Source of the DNA: Arthrobacter pityocampae
GTDB taxonomy: Bacteria; Actinomycetota; Actinomycetes; Actinomycetales; Micrococcaceae
Reading direction: 5' to 3'
DNA length: 64,000 nucleotides
Assembly: GCF_002927275.1 (NCBI RefSeq)
Contig: NZ_PRKW01000004.1
Location: 465,037-529,036, forward strand
The notes below the pieces were generated by a model. That model did not search any database and was not told where the DNA came from. It saw nothing but the letters and a program-made list of their open reading frames with translations. Position 1 is the first letter of the stretch. The number at the start of each line of letters is the position of its first letter. Positions 46,206 through 56,814 of this stretch are shown piece by piece. The position numbers and the translations under genes were made by a program.

Positions 46206-46562
46206 ATGAGCACACAGTGCCCGCCTGCCACCACGTCCACGAATGAAGCCACACCGCATCGGACCGCGCTCCTCGTGGTGCCCGGCGGTCGGGACGAGCG
46301 AGGCAGCGACACCCTCGCCCATCAGCTTGCCGTCGAGACCGACTTCCTGCTCGAGCGCCTCGAGGGGGTGGTCGCACGCCTCGCCGTCGCGCACCGTTCG
46401 GGCGCCCGGGACGCCGACACGCAGATGACGGACGACGACGCCTTCGCGTGGGTCCAGCAGTCCATCGAGGACATCGCGGCGACACTGCGCGGACTGACCC
46501 TGAAGCGTCCGAGGGAGGATGCGGCCGGAACCTCGCTCCACCCGCTCACCGATCGCCCCTGA
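46206..46562 (+). CDS. Hypothetical protein
   Basis: A 118-residue protein not recognised. It has a likely helical middle (SDTLAHQLAVETDFLLERLEGVVARLAVAHRSG and DAFAWVQQSIEDIAATLRGLTLKRP) with disordered ends. The gene is plausible from codon bias, but the ribosome-binding site is weak. Confidence 0.5.
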   Translation: MSTQCPPATTSTNEATPHRTALLVVPGGRDERGSDTLAHQLAVETDFLLERLEGVVARLAVAHRSGARDADTQMTDDDAFAWVQQSIEDIAATLRGLTLKRPREDAAGTSLHPLTDRP

Positions 46563-46670
46563 GGCGCACCCAAGCAGCACCACCTCGGCGTTGCTGGGCC
46601 TATCCTCGCCGTCCGCTCCGGGATGATCGGATGGAAGTAGTCGGGTTGGTCGTCCTCGGGTCGCCTCGGA

Positions 46671-47888
46671 TCAGACACCAGGCGGTGAACTGGCGGCGTG
46701 TGTCTCGGTCCTGATGAGGTCCTCACCCGTGTCCAGGTGGGGTGCGGCGGCGGGTTCGAGCATCTGTTCCCGTGCGTACTGGAAGGCGACCATGGTCACG
46801 GCGATGATGGGCGTGGCCAGGAACGCTCCGACGATGCCGAACAGCGATCCGCCTGCCGTCACTGCCGTCAGGACGACGGCGGGGTGGAGCTTGAGGGACT
46901 TGCCGACCAGGACCGGCTGCAGGACGTTGCTTTCCAGTTGCTGCACGAGCAGGACGATCCCGAGGACGATCAGTGCGGTGACCCAGCCGTCCGACAGCAG
47001 GGCCACGAGGGTGGCGAGGAAACCTGTGGCAACTGCTCCGATGACCGGGAGGAATCCGCCGAAGAAGATCAGCACAGCCAGGGGCAAGGCGAGAGGAACC
47101 CCGAGGATCCAGAGGCCCGCACCGATGAAGACAGCATCGACGAGTGCCACGGCTGCCTGCGAGGAGACGTAAGCGGAGAGCGTCCTCCAACTCCGGGATG
47201 ACACCTCGGCGGCATGCACGAAGACCGTGCCCGTCGTCCATCTCAGCAGCCATGCGGAGAACCGGTCGCCGTCCTTGAGGCAGAAGAACGTCAGGACCAG
47301 TGCCAGGAGAGCCGTGACCGTGATGGAGCCGACCGTCCCGAGACCGGAGGACACCCGGGTGAGGATCTCTGCGCCGTTCTCCTGCAGCCACCCGAGCGAC
47401 GAGGTGAGGAGCTCATCGACGTCGGGGACCGCGAAAGGCAGCGATTCCGCGAGATCACCGAGTCTGCGTACGTTCTCCACGGCCTGCCCGGAGAGTTCCT
47501 GGACACCGTTCACCGAAAGCGCGGCGGCGGCCCAACCCACCCCGACTGCGGAAGCCAGCAGGCCCATCACCGTCAGCGCCGCGGATGCTGCTTCCGGCAG
47601 GACCCGGCGCAGCAGTTTATTGATGGGCCAGAGGATCGAGGACAGGAGCAGGGCCAGGATCACCGGGAGCACGATGACCCAGAGCACGGACAGAAGGTAG
47701 AACAGACTCACGATCGTGATCGCGACGACGAGGACCCGCCCGAGGACGGCGGTCGTCGTCGTCAGAGCGTCGAGCACCGCCCCTCGGCGGATGCGCTGCA
47801 GCATCGCCCGCGCGGTCGTGGCGCCGCGCCCGGCGTCGTCGCGACTCTCATCCGGGCTTCCCGCCGGAGTCTGCTGCTGATCGGTCAT
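46671..47888 (-). CDS. AI-2E-family transporter-like membrane protein
   Basis: A 405-residue protein with about eight helices and the family hallmarks SSILWPINKLLRRV, LALVLTFFCLKDGDRFSAWLLRW, GVPLALPLAVLIFFGGFLPVIGAVATG and QQLESNVLQPVLVGKSLKLHPAVVLTAV. Family members export AI-2-like or other small molecules, or act as Na+/H+ antiporters; the substrate is unknown. The ATG at 47888 overlaps the DUF368 stop by 4 nt, so they form an operon. Confidence 0.9.
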   Translation of the reverse strand: MTDQQQTPAGSPDESRDDAGRGATTARAMLQRIRRGAVLDALTTTTAVLGRVLVVAITIVSLFYLLSVLWVIVLPVILALLLSSILWPINKLLRRVLPEAASAALTVMGLLASAVGVGWAAAALSVNGVQELSGQAVENVRRLGDLAESLPFAVPDVDELLTSSLGWLQENGAEILTRVSSGLGTVGSITVTALLALVLTFFCLKDGDRFSAWLLRWTTGTVFVHAAEVSSRSWRTLSAYVSSQAAVALVDAVFIGAGLWILGVPLALPLAVLIFFGGFLPVIGAVATGFLATLVALLSDGWVTALIVLGIVLLVQQLESNVLQPVLVGKSLKLHPAVVLTAVTAGGSLFGIVGAFLATPIIAVTMVAFQYAREQMLEPAAAPHLDTGEDLIRTETHAASSPPGV

Positions 47889-48859
47889 GCCTGGCCTCCG
47901 ACGGTTGTCATCGGAGCCCGGCGTCGGTCCTGCCACCAGAGCAGCAGAACTGCCACGGCACCTGCGGAGAAGGCGATCAGGGGCCATGTCCACCCTTCAG
48001 TGGGGGGCGGCAGGAGTGTGGTGTTGTCCTGCCACGGCCAAAGAGCGCGAAGAGAGCCGAGGATCAAGCCGGTGGCGACCAGGAGGACCGTCCGCCGGTG
48101 CACGCGCAGGAGATAAGCCAGGAGCTGCACCACGGAGACGAGTCCGAGGAGCGCACCGGCGATGAAGAGTGCCAGATAGCCTCCGTTCCTGCTGCTGACC
48201 GCCTCCAGGGTCGGTTCGTACATGCCGAAGGTGAGCAGGACGAAGGAACCGGAGAGACCGGGAAGGGCCAGGGCGCAGACCGCGGCTGCCCCGCTGAGGG
48301 CGATCACCCATCCGGACGGGTCTCCGATCGTCGACGTCGGCAGGCCCAGGAGTACGAACACGGCCGCGGCCACCGCGAGCACGACGGCCGGCCCAGCGAG
48401 CCGGGAGGCGAGGGTGCGACCGGCACGTGACGGTGATGATTGCCGTGCCATGCTGATGGGTACCAGCAGACTTGCCGCCACCATCCCGAGGAACAGTGCC
48501 TTCGAGATGACGGGCTGGTCTTCGACGAAGGTGTGGAGGGGCCCGGAGAGGGCGAACAGGGCCAGGAGCATGCCGACGGCAAGAGGCAGGATCAGCGACC
48601 ACTCGACGCCGGCAAAGCGTGATGAACGCGGCGACGAGCCACGAGGGCCGATGGTCCATGGGGTGCTGCGGACAGCTCCTCCGATGAGCTGCCGGGCCGA
48701 CAGGATCAGGCGGTCGTAGAGTCCGAGGACGAGCGCGACCGTGCCGCCGGAGACACCCGGCACCAGTTCGACCAAGCCGATCAGGGCGCCATGGGCAGCA
48801 TGGGCGAAACCTGAAGCCAATCGATTCGGTGGTCTGTTCGAGGCGGTGGGGGAAATCAC
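47885..48859 (-). CDS. DUF368 family membrane protein
   Basis: A 324-residue protein with about nine helices. The N-terminal AAHGALIGLVELVPGVSGGTVALVLGLYDRLI is the DUF368 signature, followed by a second PGLSGSFVLLTFGMY repeat. The family has recently been linked to polyprenyl-phosphate (undecaprenyl-phosphate) flipping; that is family knowledge, not seen here. The GTG at 48859 is a guess; another in-frame GTG lies 15 nt upstream, neither with a strong ribosome-binding site. Confidence 0.82.
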   Translation of the reverse strand: MISPTASNRPPNRLASGFAHAAHGALIGLVELVPGVSGGTVALVLGLYDRLILSARQLIGGAVRSTPWTIGPRGSSPRSSRFAGVEWSLILPLAVGMLLALFALSGPLHTFVEDQPVISKALFLGMVAASLLVPISMARQSSPSRAGRTLASRLAGPAVVLAVAAAVFVLLGLPTSTIGDPSGWVIALSGAAAVCALALPGLSGSFVLLTFGMYEPTLEAVSSRNGGYLALFIAGALLGLVSVVQLLAYLLRVHRRTVLLVATGLILGSLRALWPWQDNTTLLPPPTEGWTWPLIAFSAGAVAVLLLWWQDRRRAPMTTVGGQA

Positions 48860-49298
48860 CGTTTCAACACTAGCCACCCGGTCCGGGATGATCCGGCCCG
48901 TGGGGCAGCGGTGACTGTTCCGTGATGGGATCGATGACGGACCGTGATCGCCCGGTCTCTCCACGCCGCAGGGTCCACCCGGGTGCAGGAGACGTCCCGC
49001 CACTCACGGCGCTCACCGGGGTGTCTTACAGCGCCGGGTTCGCGGACGCGGGACGAACCCCGCCGCCGTACTCGGCGTCCCAACCAGATTCGTCTCCGCG
49101 GCCGCATCCCGGGCACGACGCCAAGGACGGCATCGACAAGCTCGAGGCACCGAATGCCACGGGCACCATCAACCCGACGGCTGACGAGGTGGCCTGCCAT
49201 GCGGCCAAGCCCTTCGGCCAGGCCAACCGCACGCCATGACGCAGAGCGACCGGGGCGGCGGATTCGAGGAGCGGCCCTGCCGCCGACATACTGGGATC
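48860..49298. other. 439-bp intergenic region
   Basis: It contains an open frame at 48922-49239 (105 codons) with low-complexity content and no ribosome-binding site; I do not call it a gene. I see no clear promoter, repeat or RNA structure. The 49299 gene may start from a leaderless promoter at its right end. Confidence 0.35.
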
Positions 49299-49463
49299 AT
49301 GAAACCCCTGCTGATCGTCCTCGCCCTGATCGCACTCGTCCTGCTCATCATCGGTGTGGCCATCGAGACCCTGAAGTTCCTGCTGTACGTAGGCCTTGTC
49401 GTTCTCGTCGCGTCAGCGGCCCTCGTCGCGCTGCAGCGCCTCCGCTCCGGCGCACGACGCTAG
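49299..49463 (+). CDS. Small hydrophobic protein with two membrane helices
   Basis: A 54-residue protein made of two hydrophobic stretches (LLIVLALIALVLLIIGVAI and FLLYVGLVVLVASAALVAL) and a basic tail (QRLRSGARR). A CATACT hexamer ends 6 nt before the ATG, which would suit a leaderless transcript. It is like many small actinobacterial stress membrane proteins. Function unknown. Confidence 0.65.
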   Translation: MKPLLIVLALIALVLLIIGVAIETLKFLLYVGLVVLVASAALVALQRLRSGARR

Positions 49464-49712
49464 AGGGTCTTCCCACTCTTTTGCCCGCTGCCTGTTACCC
49501 ATCGATCACCAGTAGCACTGGAAGCGGTCATCACAGGAAGTGCAGCAGTCCGAAGTGCCACATGGGGCGCGAGGCGCTTCCACGGACCAGCCCCAAAGGA
49601 GGGTCTTCGGTCTTCTGGCCGACGGCGCGGTGGGAAGTTACGGTAGGACCGTCCGGGATTCGTCCTTCCAGTGCAGAGAGGATCGGGGTCGGGACAGTGG
49701 AAGGGGAGCAAG

Positions 49713-50486
49713 GTGGAGCAGCGCGGTATGGATGGCGTGGTCGACCCGGCTGATCCGATCGTGGCTCATGCCCGGGCGATCTTCGAGGCGACGGCGTCGG
49801 CGTATTCGCTGATGGATCCTGAGTACGTGATTCTTGCCGTGAACCCGGCGTTCGTCGACCTGGTAGGAATCTCCGCTGCCGATCTCGTCGGGCGTCAGGC
49901 GTTCGAGGTGTTCATCGAGGATTCATCCCAGTCCCAGGAGCACCCGGCCCGGAGGATGCGCGAATCGCTCGACCGTGTGAAGAGCACCGGGCAGAGCGAC
50001 AGCCTGCTCCTGCTCCGTTTCGACATCCCTGATCCTGCCCGCCCCGGCGGATTCCTGGAGCGGTACTGGAGCCCGGTCAACAGCCCGGTCCTGGATGGTG
50101 AGGGGCGCGTGGTGGCCCTCCTGCAGGAGGTGCAGGACGTCACCGAGCACCGCGAGGATCTCGTTCGTCTTCTTGATTATCTGGGCGACTACTCGGACGC
50201 AGCCGACGCGGGCCGTACCCAACGCTTTGCCGAGTACTCGGCAGCGACCATGGTGACGTCCGATCTCTATCGCTCCGCACGCCGGGAGGTCGAGCAACTG
50301 GAGGAGGCCATGCGGTCGCGGGCCACCATCGAGCAGGCCAAGGGCATTCTCATGGCCCGGTATCGCTGCACCGGCGAAGAGGCCTTCCTCCGACTGCAGA
50401 AGATGTCCAACAACACCCACGTCAGGCTCGCGGACGTCGCGACCGCCATCATCTACCAGGTCGCGGTACCCCGCAATGACGGATGA
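49713..50486 (+). CDS. PAS-ANTAR domain regulator (RNA-binding antiterminator-like)
   Basis: A 257-residue protein. A PAS domain occupies residues 15-145 (IFEATASAYSLMDPEYVILAVNPAFVDLVG). A coiled segment leads to the C-terminal ANTAR domain (about 200-250) with EAMRSRATIEQAKGILMARYRCTGEEAFLRLQKMSNNTHVRLADVA. ANTAR domains bind paired hairpins in nascent RNA to prevent termination. The GTG at 49713 follows AAGGGGAGC. The sensed ligand and RNA targets are unknown. Confidence 0.87.
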   Translation: MEQRGMDGVVDPADPIVAHARAIFEATASAYSLMDPEYVILAVNPAFVDLVGISAADLVGRQAFEVFIEDSSQSQEHPARRMRESLDRVKSTGQSDSLLLLRFDIPDPARPGGFLERYWSPVNSPVLDGEGRVVALLQEVQDVTEHREDLVRLLDYLGDYSDAADAGRTQRFAEYSAATMVTSDLYRSARREVEQLEEAMRSRATIEQAKGILMARYRCTGEEAFLRLQKMSNNTHVRLADVATAIIYQVAVPRNDG

Positions 50487-50565
50487 CCATCCGCACCTGC
50501 CGACCGGTGGTTGATGCAGCCCAGCTGGCGCCCGACTGCTTCCAGTTTGCTACCGGGCTGCCGGT

Positions 50566-50597
50566 CGCGAGTGCGAGCCAGCACGCCCACACTCGCG
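50566..50597. terminator. Weak candidate terminator between convergent genes
   Basis: CGCGAGTG (50566-50573) and CACTCGCG (50590-50597) form an 8-bp stem. It lies between the PAS-ANTAR gene and the UDG-like gene. Confidence 0.4.
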
Positions 50598-50622
50598 CTC
50601 AGTGCCGGAAGGCCGGGAAGGC

Positions 50623-51267
50623 CTAGATGGACTGGCGGGCGCGGATACCGGCGCGGCCCATCGCATCGGTGTAGGCCGCCTGGATCTCCTTGAGCCACAG
50701 CTCCTGGTTCACCGGCGTGCCCTTGAACGCGCGCTCCCCGGGGGAACGGACCTCGTAGATCTTGAACCCACGCTTGGCGATGGCCCGGTTCTCCAGCTTC
50801 ATGAGCCGGCGTGCCGCCTTGTGCGCGTCGGCGCCGTGCGCCACGAGCGCCGATGCCCGGGGGACCTGCTGCAGGAAGGTGAGCAGGGGCTTCACGCCGT
50901 CGGCGATCTGGTCCATCGTCAGGGCCCGCTCCTTGCCCTCGGGCAGGTACCACGGGTGGGCGTTCCAGGGCATGAAGGCGTCCGGCCGCAGGCCGACGGC
51001 CTCGTAGATCCCCGCCATGCGGATGGAACTCGGGTCGTCGTTCTCGAAGGAGACGAAGCCGGAGGGCAGGGACGCTCCGGGGTTCGAGAAGAGGCTGACG
51101 ATCTTGCAGCCGTCGACGTCGTGGATGGGGTCGATGTAGGGCACCGTCGACCCCGGCTTCGACTCGGCCAGGGTGTCACACAGCCGATTCACGTCCTCGA
51201 TCTGCGGATCGTATCGTTGTTCCCACTGCTGTGCCCTGTACGTGGGGTCTGACATACGCTGTACCAA
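50623..51267 (-). CDS. Uracil-DNA glycosylase-like protein
   Basis: A 214-residue protein. VSLFSNPGASLPSGFVSFENDD, MPWNAHPWYLP and VPRASALVAHGADAHKAARRL correspond in order to the motif A, Asn and His-loop blocks of uracil-DNA glycosylase-like proteins seen in actinobacteria, with the catalytic Asp replaced or displaced (NPGA instead of GxDP). A TTG start at 51267 is chosen because AGGAGG lies 5 nt upstream; the ATG at 51255 is too far. Base-excision activity is likely but unproven. Monocistronic. Confidence 0.7.
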   Translation of the reverse strand: MVQRMSDPTYRAQQWEQRYDPQIEDVNRLCDTLAESKPGSTVPYIDPIHDVDGCKIVSLFSNPGASLPSGFVSFENDDPSSIRMAGIYEAVGLRPDAFMPWNAHPWYLPEGKERALTMDQIADGVKPLLTFLQQVPRASALVAHGADAHKAARRLMKLENRAIAKRGFKIYEVRSPGERAFKGTPVNQELWLKEIQAAYTDAMGRAGIRARQSI

Positions 51268-51488
51268 TTCCGCCTCCTCGCGGACGGCGCCAGAGGTGGC
51301 GCGAACGTGCCCGCATCTCCCAGCCTACGCCAGTACCCGACCGGCGTCGCCGCCATCGCGCCCTCACCGCATCCTCGACATCTGCGAACGGCGCGTTGGC
51401 GGGACTGCGTCGGGGGACGTCCACCGGGCGCGTGGGAGGAACATCGGAGGAGCATTGCGTCGAGGGCGGAGGTCTCCTGGTCTGGCAG

Positions 51489-52406
51489 CTAGCCCGCGGT
51501 GGCCAGTGCCGCCCCCAGCGGCAGGGCGTCGCCCGCTAGGCACAGGGCTCCGCGCACACCGGAACCGTCGCCCAGCGCCGGCCGGACCACGTACCCGCTG
51601 CCGGGGTCCGTCAGCGGGTGCTCGGCCAGGGCCCCGCCGACGAGCAGGGCGAGCTGCTCCCGCACCGCGTCGAGCAGACCGGCAGCCTTCAGGACCCCTC
51701 CGCCGAGGACGATCCGCTGCGGCGCCACTGCGTAGGTGACCGTGGCGAGCAGTTGTGCGATGTAGTACGCGGACAGGGAGACGGCATCCTGATGCCAGGC
51801 TCCGAGATCGGTTCCCGGCCTGCCCCACCGTGCCGTGATCGAGGGCCCGGAAGCCAGTCCCTCGAGACAGTCCCCGTGGAACGGGCAGACTCCGGCGAAG
51901 GAGTCCTCCGGGTGCCGTCGGACCACGAGGTGACCGAGCTCGGGGTGGCTGCGGAGGGTGAAGGGTGCGCCGTCGACTACGATCCCGGCGCCCACGCCGG
52001 TGCCCACAGTGACGTAGGCGAGGTCGCTGACGCCGCGTCCTGCACCGAACCGGTGCTCTCCGAGAGCGGCGCCTGTCACGTCCGTCACGAGGCGGACCGG
52101 CGTGCCGGGCGCGAGACCGAGACCGGCGACGAGATCCGTGTTCCGCCATCCGGGCTTCGGGGTGGAGGTGATCCACCCGAAGCGGGGCGACGCCGCGTCG
52201 ACCTGGACCGGCCCGAAGGACGCGATGCCCACCGCGTCGAACCGGCCCGCTGCGGCGTGGGGGGCGAGGAAGTCCCGCACCGCTGAGAGCGTCTCGGCGG
52301 GGGACGTCGTGTCGATCCGCGCCTGGTCCACCGGCACGCCGGGATCCTGCGGGTCGGCGACGGCGCAGATCACCTTGGTTCCGCCCGTCTCGATACCAGC
52401 GATCAT
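51489..52406 (-). CDS. ROK-family sugar kinase (fructokinase/mannokinase-like)
   Basis: A 305-residue kinase. The ATP site is GIETGGTKV, the sugar site is YVTVGTGVGAGI, and the zinc-binding loop CPFHGDCLEGLASGPS is of the fructokinase/mannokinase branch. It phosphorylates a hexose with ATP in the cytosol. It overlaps the beta-mannosidase gene by 4 nt, so free mannose released by that enzyme is the likely substrate. Confidence 0.9.
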   Translation of the reverse strand: MIAGIETGGTKVICAVADPQDPGVPVDQARIDTTSPAETLSAVRDFLAPHAAAGRFDAVGIASFGPVQVDAASPRFGWITSTPKPGWRNTDLVAGLGLAPGTPVRLVTDVTGAALGEHRFGAGRGVSDLAYVTVGTGVGAGIVVDGAPFTLRSHPELGHLVVRRHPEDSFAGVCPFHGDCLEGLASGPSITARWGRPGTDLGAWHQDAVSLSAYYIAQLLATVTYAVAPQRIVLGGGVLKAAGLLDAVREQLALLVGGALAEHPLTDPGSGYVVRPALGDGSGVRGALCLAGDALPLGAALATAG

Positions 52407-54991
52407 CGCGTTGTTCCCCCTGAGGCCAGCTCCGACGCGGCCGACACGAGGGACGCGCCGTCCCCGATGCAGCGAAGGACCGGGAACAGCCCGGCGGCCG
52501 AAAGATCGGCCGTCGCGTCCAGCGGGCCGCCGTCGCGCCGACTGACGGTGAAGACGGCGGTCTCCCCCGGCAGCACGGTCAGCATCATGTCGTCGACCGC
52601 GAGCTCCGACGCGGTCACGTCGAGCAGGTCGGCCAGGCGGTCCGCGAAGACGCAGAGGTCACGCAGCACCGTCCGTGCGTGGACGGTGACACGCACGGTG
52701 CCGTCGTCGGCCGTCACCTCCGCGGTGAACCGCGGCTCGACGGGTGCCAGGGCGGCGTCGGGCACGAAGAACCAGGTGGACCGCAGTCCGTCCGCATCGG
52801 CCACGAGGAATTCGGCATCGCTGACGGCGGCAAGGCCTGCGGGGAGGGCGGCCCGCGCCGTCCCGTCCGCCGCAGCGGAGAGTGGAAGGCTCTCGCGGGC
52901 GATCTCCGTCCCGTCCAGCGTGAGGCGGCGCACGACGACGTCGGCCGTCCAGTCCGACACTGCGTCGTTGACGAGCACGACCTCGAGCCCGTCGGGGCCG
53001 GTGGGGTCGTCGGTTCCGCCGGCGGTGACCGGGACGATTGCCAGCAGGTGATCGGCGAAGGAACGGCGCAGCGCATACCAGACGGGCTTCTCGATGCCGT
53101 CGCCGTCCACCGCGGACCAACTGAGCACGGGCCAGCAATCGTTGAGCTGCCAGATGATCACGCCTGCGCACCGCTCGCGCGTCCGGAGCCATTCGGCGCC
53201 GGCCGCCTGCGAGCGGGCCTGGACCATCTGGGACAGGTAGTGCCAATCCTCGGCGGTCCGCGGCTCGCCGAAGTACGGCTCGAGGCCCCGGGCGAGTTTC
53301 TCCATGCCGTCGGCGGCCCGCATGTGGTGTGCCACCTGTGGATTCGAGGGGACCAGTTCGCCGTCGGTCACGACCCGCTGCAGGGTGGACCAGGCCGGGG
53401 GCGCGCACCATCCCATCTCGGACACGAAGGGCGGATCGACGTCGCGGTAGTGGACGTAGTCGACGGTGTTCCAGACCTCCCAGATGTGCACGGGTCCGGA
53501 GTCGCGGTCGTTCGGGTGCTTGCCGAGGGAGCCGGCCCACGGGCTGTTGGGCACGTAGGGGCGTGTCGGGTCGAGGCGCTCGAGGACCCCCGGGAGGACC
53601 TCGGTGTAGAACGCCGCGCCGTACGGGCGTCCGGCCAGGATCTCGGGCCAGCCCCAGTCGTACATGCCCCACACGCACTCGTTGCCGCCGCACCAGATCA
53701 CGAGGCTCGGGTGCGAGGACAGGCGGGCCACGGCCTGCTCGGCCTCGGTGGTGACGGCCTCGATCATGGCGTCGGACTCGTCGTAGGCGGCGCACGCGAA
53801 CAGGAAGTCGTGCCAGACCATGAGCCCGCGCTCGTCGCACCCGGCCATGAATTCCTCGGTGGAGAAGTAGCCGCCGCCCCACACCCGCAGCAGGTTCGCG
53901 CCGCCGTCGACCGCCTGGTCGAGGCGCTGCCCGAGACGCTCCTCGGTGACCTCGGCGATGAAGGGGTCGTCCGGGATCCAGTTGTAGCCGCGGACCCGGA
54001 CGCGGCGGCCGTTGACCACGAAGGCCCAGGTGGTGCCGATCGCGTCCGGCTCCTCTTCCACGGTCACGGTGCGCAGGCCGATGCGGCGCGATCCGGTGGA
54101 CAGCGCTCGCCCGTCGCCGTGAAGCACGACGGACAGGTCGTACAACGGCTGGGCGCCCAGCCCGACGGGCCACCACAGCTCGGGCTCGGTCACCTCCAGG
54201 GCGAGCACGACGTCGTCCTGGCCGGCCGGGACGGTCGCCCGTGCGGCTTCCGAGCCGTCGGGCGCTGTGAGGACCGCGGTCAGTGTCAGGTCCGGCGACG
54301 CCGACAGGCGCTCGATTCCGACGCTGACGCTGAGGATTGCCGTGGTGCCGTCGATCGTGGTGTCGGGTCGGATGGAGGCGATGCGTCCGTGCGACCAGGA
54401 TTCGAGGCGGATCGGCTGCCAGATCCCGGCCGTGACGTAGTGCGGCCCCCAGTCCCACCCGAAGTTGCAGGCGCTCTTGCGGACGTAGGGGTAGGGCTCG
54501 TCGTAGGGGCGGGGCAGTTCCCCACCGAGCTGGACCTCGCAGGCGTGGGCGGCGTCCCAGGCGGACCCGAACGTGATCTCGAGCAGGTTCTCCCCCGCGA
54601 CGAGGAGGGAGGCGACGTCCCAACGGTACCCGATGTGCTGATCCGCGGTGACGGCGACCTCGTGCCCGTTGAGGCGCACCGTGGCGAACGTGTCGAGACC
54701 GTCGGCGACGAGATCGGTCCGCTCACCGGACGTGCCGTCCCAGATGAAGGTCCGCGAATAGGTCCACTGCGAGTGTCCGATCCACATCTGGTCCGCTTCA
54801 CGCAGGCCGATGTCCGGGTCCTCCAGGAGACCGGCGGCCAGCAGGTCGGTGTGGACCTGGCCGGGTACGGTCGCGGGGATGGCCGCGCCGCTCGTGGCGT
54901 AGGACGGTGAGTCGTCCGGTCCGGCGGTCCAGGTGAGGTTCCAGGGGCCGCCCAGGTCGAGGGTCCGAGGGGAGGTGGTCGAGGGAATCAT
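52403..54991 (-). CDS. Beta-mannosidase, GH2 family
   Basis: An 862-residue enzyme. The N-terminal jelly roll, immunoglobulin-like linker and TIM barrel follow in order. The acid/base is in IWCGGNECVWG (about residue 430), and the nucleophile in PFVSEMGWCAPP (about 520). The sequence NFGWDWGPHYVTAGIWQPIRLE is typical of GH2 beta-mannosidases. There is no signal peptide, so it acts on imported mannosides. It is upstream of, and overlaps, the ROK kinase gene. Confidence 0.92.
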   Translation of the reverse strand: MIPSTTSPRTLDLGGPWNLTWTAGPDDSPSYATSGAAIPATVPGQVHTDLLAAGLLEDPDIGLREADQMWIGHSQWTYSRTFIWDGTSGERTDLVADGLDTFATVRLNGHEVAVTADQHIGYRWDVASLLVAGENLLEITFGSAWDAAHACEVQLGGELPRPYDEPYPYVRKSACNFGWDWGPHYVTAGIWQPIRLESWSHGRIASIRPDTTIDGTTAILSVSVGIERLSASPDLTLTAVLTAPDGSEAARATVPAGQDDVVLALEVTEPELWWPVGLGAQPLYDLSVVLHGDGRALSTGSRRIGLRTVTVEEEPDAIGTTWAFVVNGRRVRVRGYNWIPDDPFIAEVTEERLGQRLDQAVDGGANLLRVWGGGYFSTEEFMAGCDERGLMVWHDFLFACAAYDESDAMIEAVTTEAEQAVARLSSHPSLVIWCGGNECVWGMYDWGWPEILAGRPYGAAFYTEVLPGVLERLDPTRPYVPNSPWAGSLGKHPNDRDSGPVHIWEVWNTVDYVHYRDVDPPFVSEMGWCAPPAWSTLQRVVTDGELVPSNPQVAHHMRAADGMEKLARGLEPYFGEPRTAEDWHYLSQMVQARSQAAGAEWLRTRERCAGVIIWQLNDCWPVLSWSAVDGDGIEKPVWYALRRSFADHLLAIVPVTAGGTDDPTGPDGLEVVLVNDAVSDWTADVVVRRLTLDGTEIARESLPLSAAADGTARAALPAGLAAVSDAEFLVADADGLRSTWFFVPDAALAPVEPRFTAEVTADDGTVRVTVHARTVLRDLCVFADRLADLLDVTASELAVDDMMLTVLPGETAVFTVSRRDGGPLDATADLSAAGLFPVLRCIGDGASLVSAASELASGGTTR

Positions 54992-55057
54992 GCACGTACT
55001 CCGATGGTGGTCTGTGGTGCCGCTGGGCAGCCGGTGGTCGGGGGAGAACTGCGGCCG

Positions 55058-55845
<788 letters not shown>

Positions 55846-55849
<4 letters not shown>

Positions 55850-56814
55850 ACGAGCTCTCCGTTCTGCGCGTGGGAGCCACTGCGGATGAAATCCCCGCGC
55901 TCCCCGGTCAGGCTGGGAAAGGACGCGAGCAGCTTTCTGGTGTATTCGTGCCGGGGGTTGGTGTACAGCTCGACGGCGTCGCCGAGTTCCACGATCTCGC
56001 CCTCACGCATGACCGCGATGCGGTCGCTGATCTCGAGCAGCAACGGGAGATCGTGCGTGATGAAGATGACCGCGAAACCCAGGGCGGCGCGGAGCCGGGT
56101 GATCTCGCGGAGGATCTCGCGCTGTACCACGACGTCGAGGGCGGTGGTCGGCTCGTCCATGATCATGACCTGCGGGTCGAGCGCCATGGCCATGGCGATC
56201 ATGACGCGTTGCCGCATGCCTCCGGAGAGTTCGTGGGGGAAGGACCGCAGCCTCGCGCGGTCCACGCCGACGCGCTCCAGGAGATCACCGCATCTCATCC
56301 GGCGGTCCTTCCTCGACATGTCCGGCCGATGCGTGGAGAAGATGTCCTCCATCTGCCGCTGGATGGTGATGACCGGGTTCAGCGAGTTCATGGCGCCCTG
56401 GAAGACCATCGCGATCTTGTCCCACCGGAAGGCCCGCAGTTCCTCGCCGCCCAGTTCGTTGAGGTCGATCACGTAGCCCTCGCGGGAATGGAAGTGTGCG
56501 CTGCCGCCGGTGATGACGGCCGGTGGCTTGAGCAGCCGGTTGATGCCGTACGCGAGGGTGGACTTCCCGCACCCGCTTTCCCCGGCGAGCCCGAGGATCT
56601 CCCCGCGACCGAGGGTCAGGCTCACGTTCCTGACGGCTTTCACCACGCGGTCGCCCTTGTACTCCACGCTGAAGTCGTCGATGGTCAGGACGGGGTGTGT
56701 GCGCGCTTCGGCGGCCCGCTCGCTGAGGGACTCCGGCGCCCGCGCGTCGGATACGGGGCGGTCACCGAGGTCGGTGATCCTCACCCCGGGTGCTCCCTGA
56801 TCGGTGCTGCTCAC
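55846..56814 (-). CDS. ABC transporter ATPase, oligopeptide/oligosaccharide type (DppD-like)
   Basis: A 322-residue ATPase. Walker A GESGCGKST, signature LSGGMRQR, Walker B VMIMDEPTTALD. A 40-residue polar N-terminal extension precedes the domain. The GTG at 56814 overlaps the permease stop by 4 nt. The C-terminus has the usual HEYTRKLLASFPSLTGER of this family. Confidence 0.93.

Noticed and set aside
48922-49239. 105-codon open frame in an intergenic region
   Set aside because: Low-complexity translation, no ribosome-binding site and no recognisable fold; possible but not supported.
52679-54910. 743-codon open frame on the plus strand
   Set aside because: Antisense to the beta-mannosidase, biased composition, no motif.
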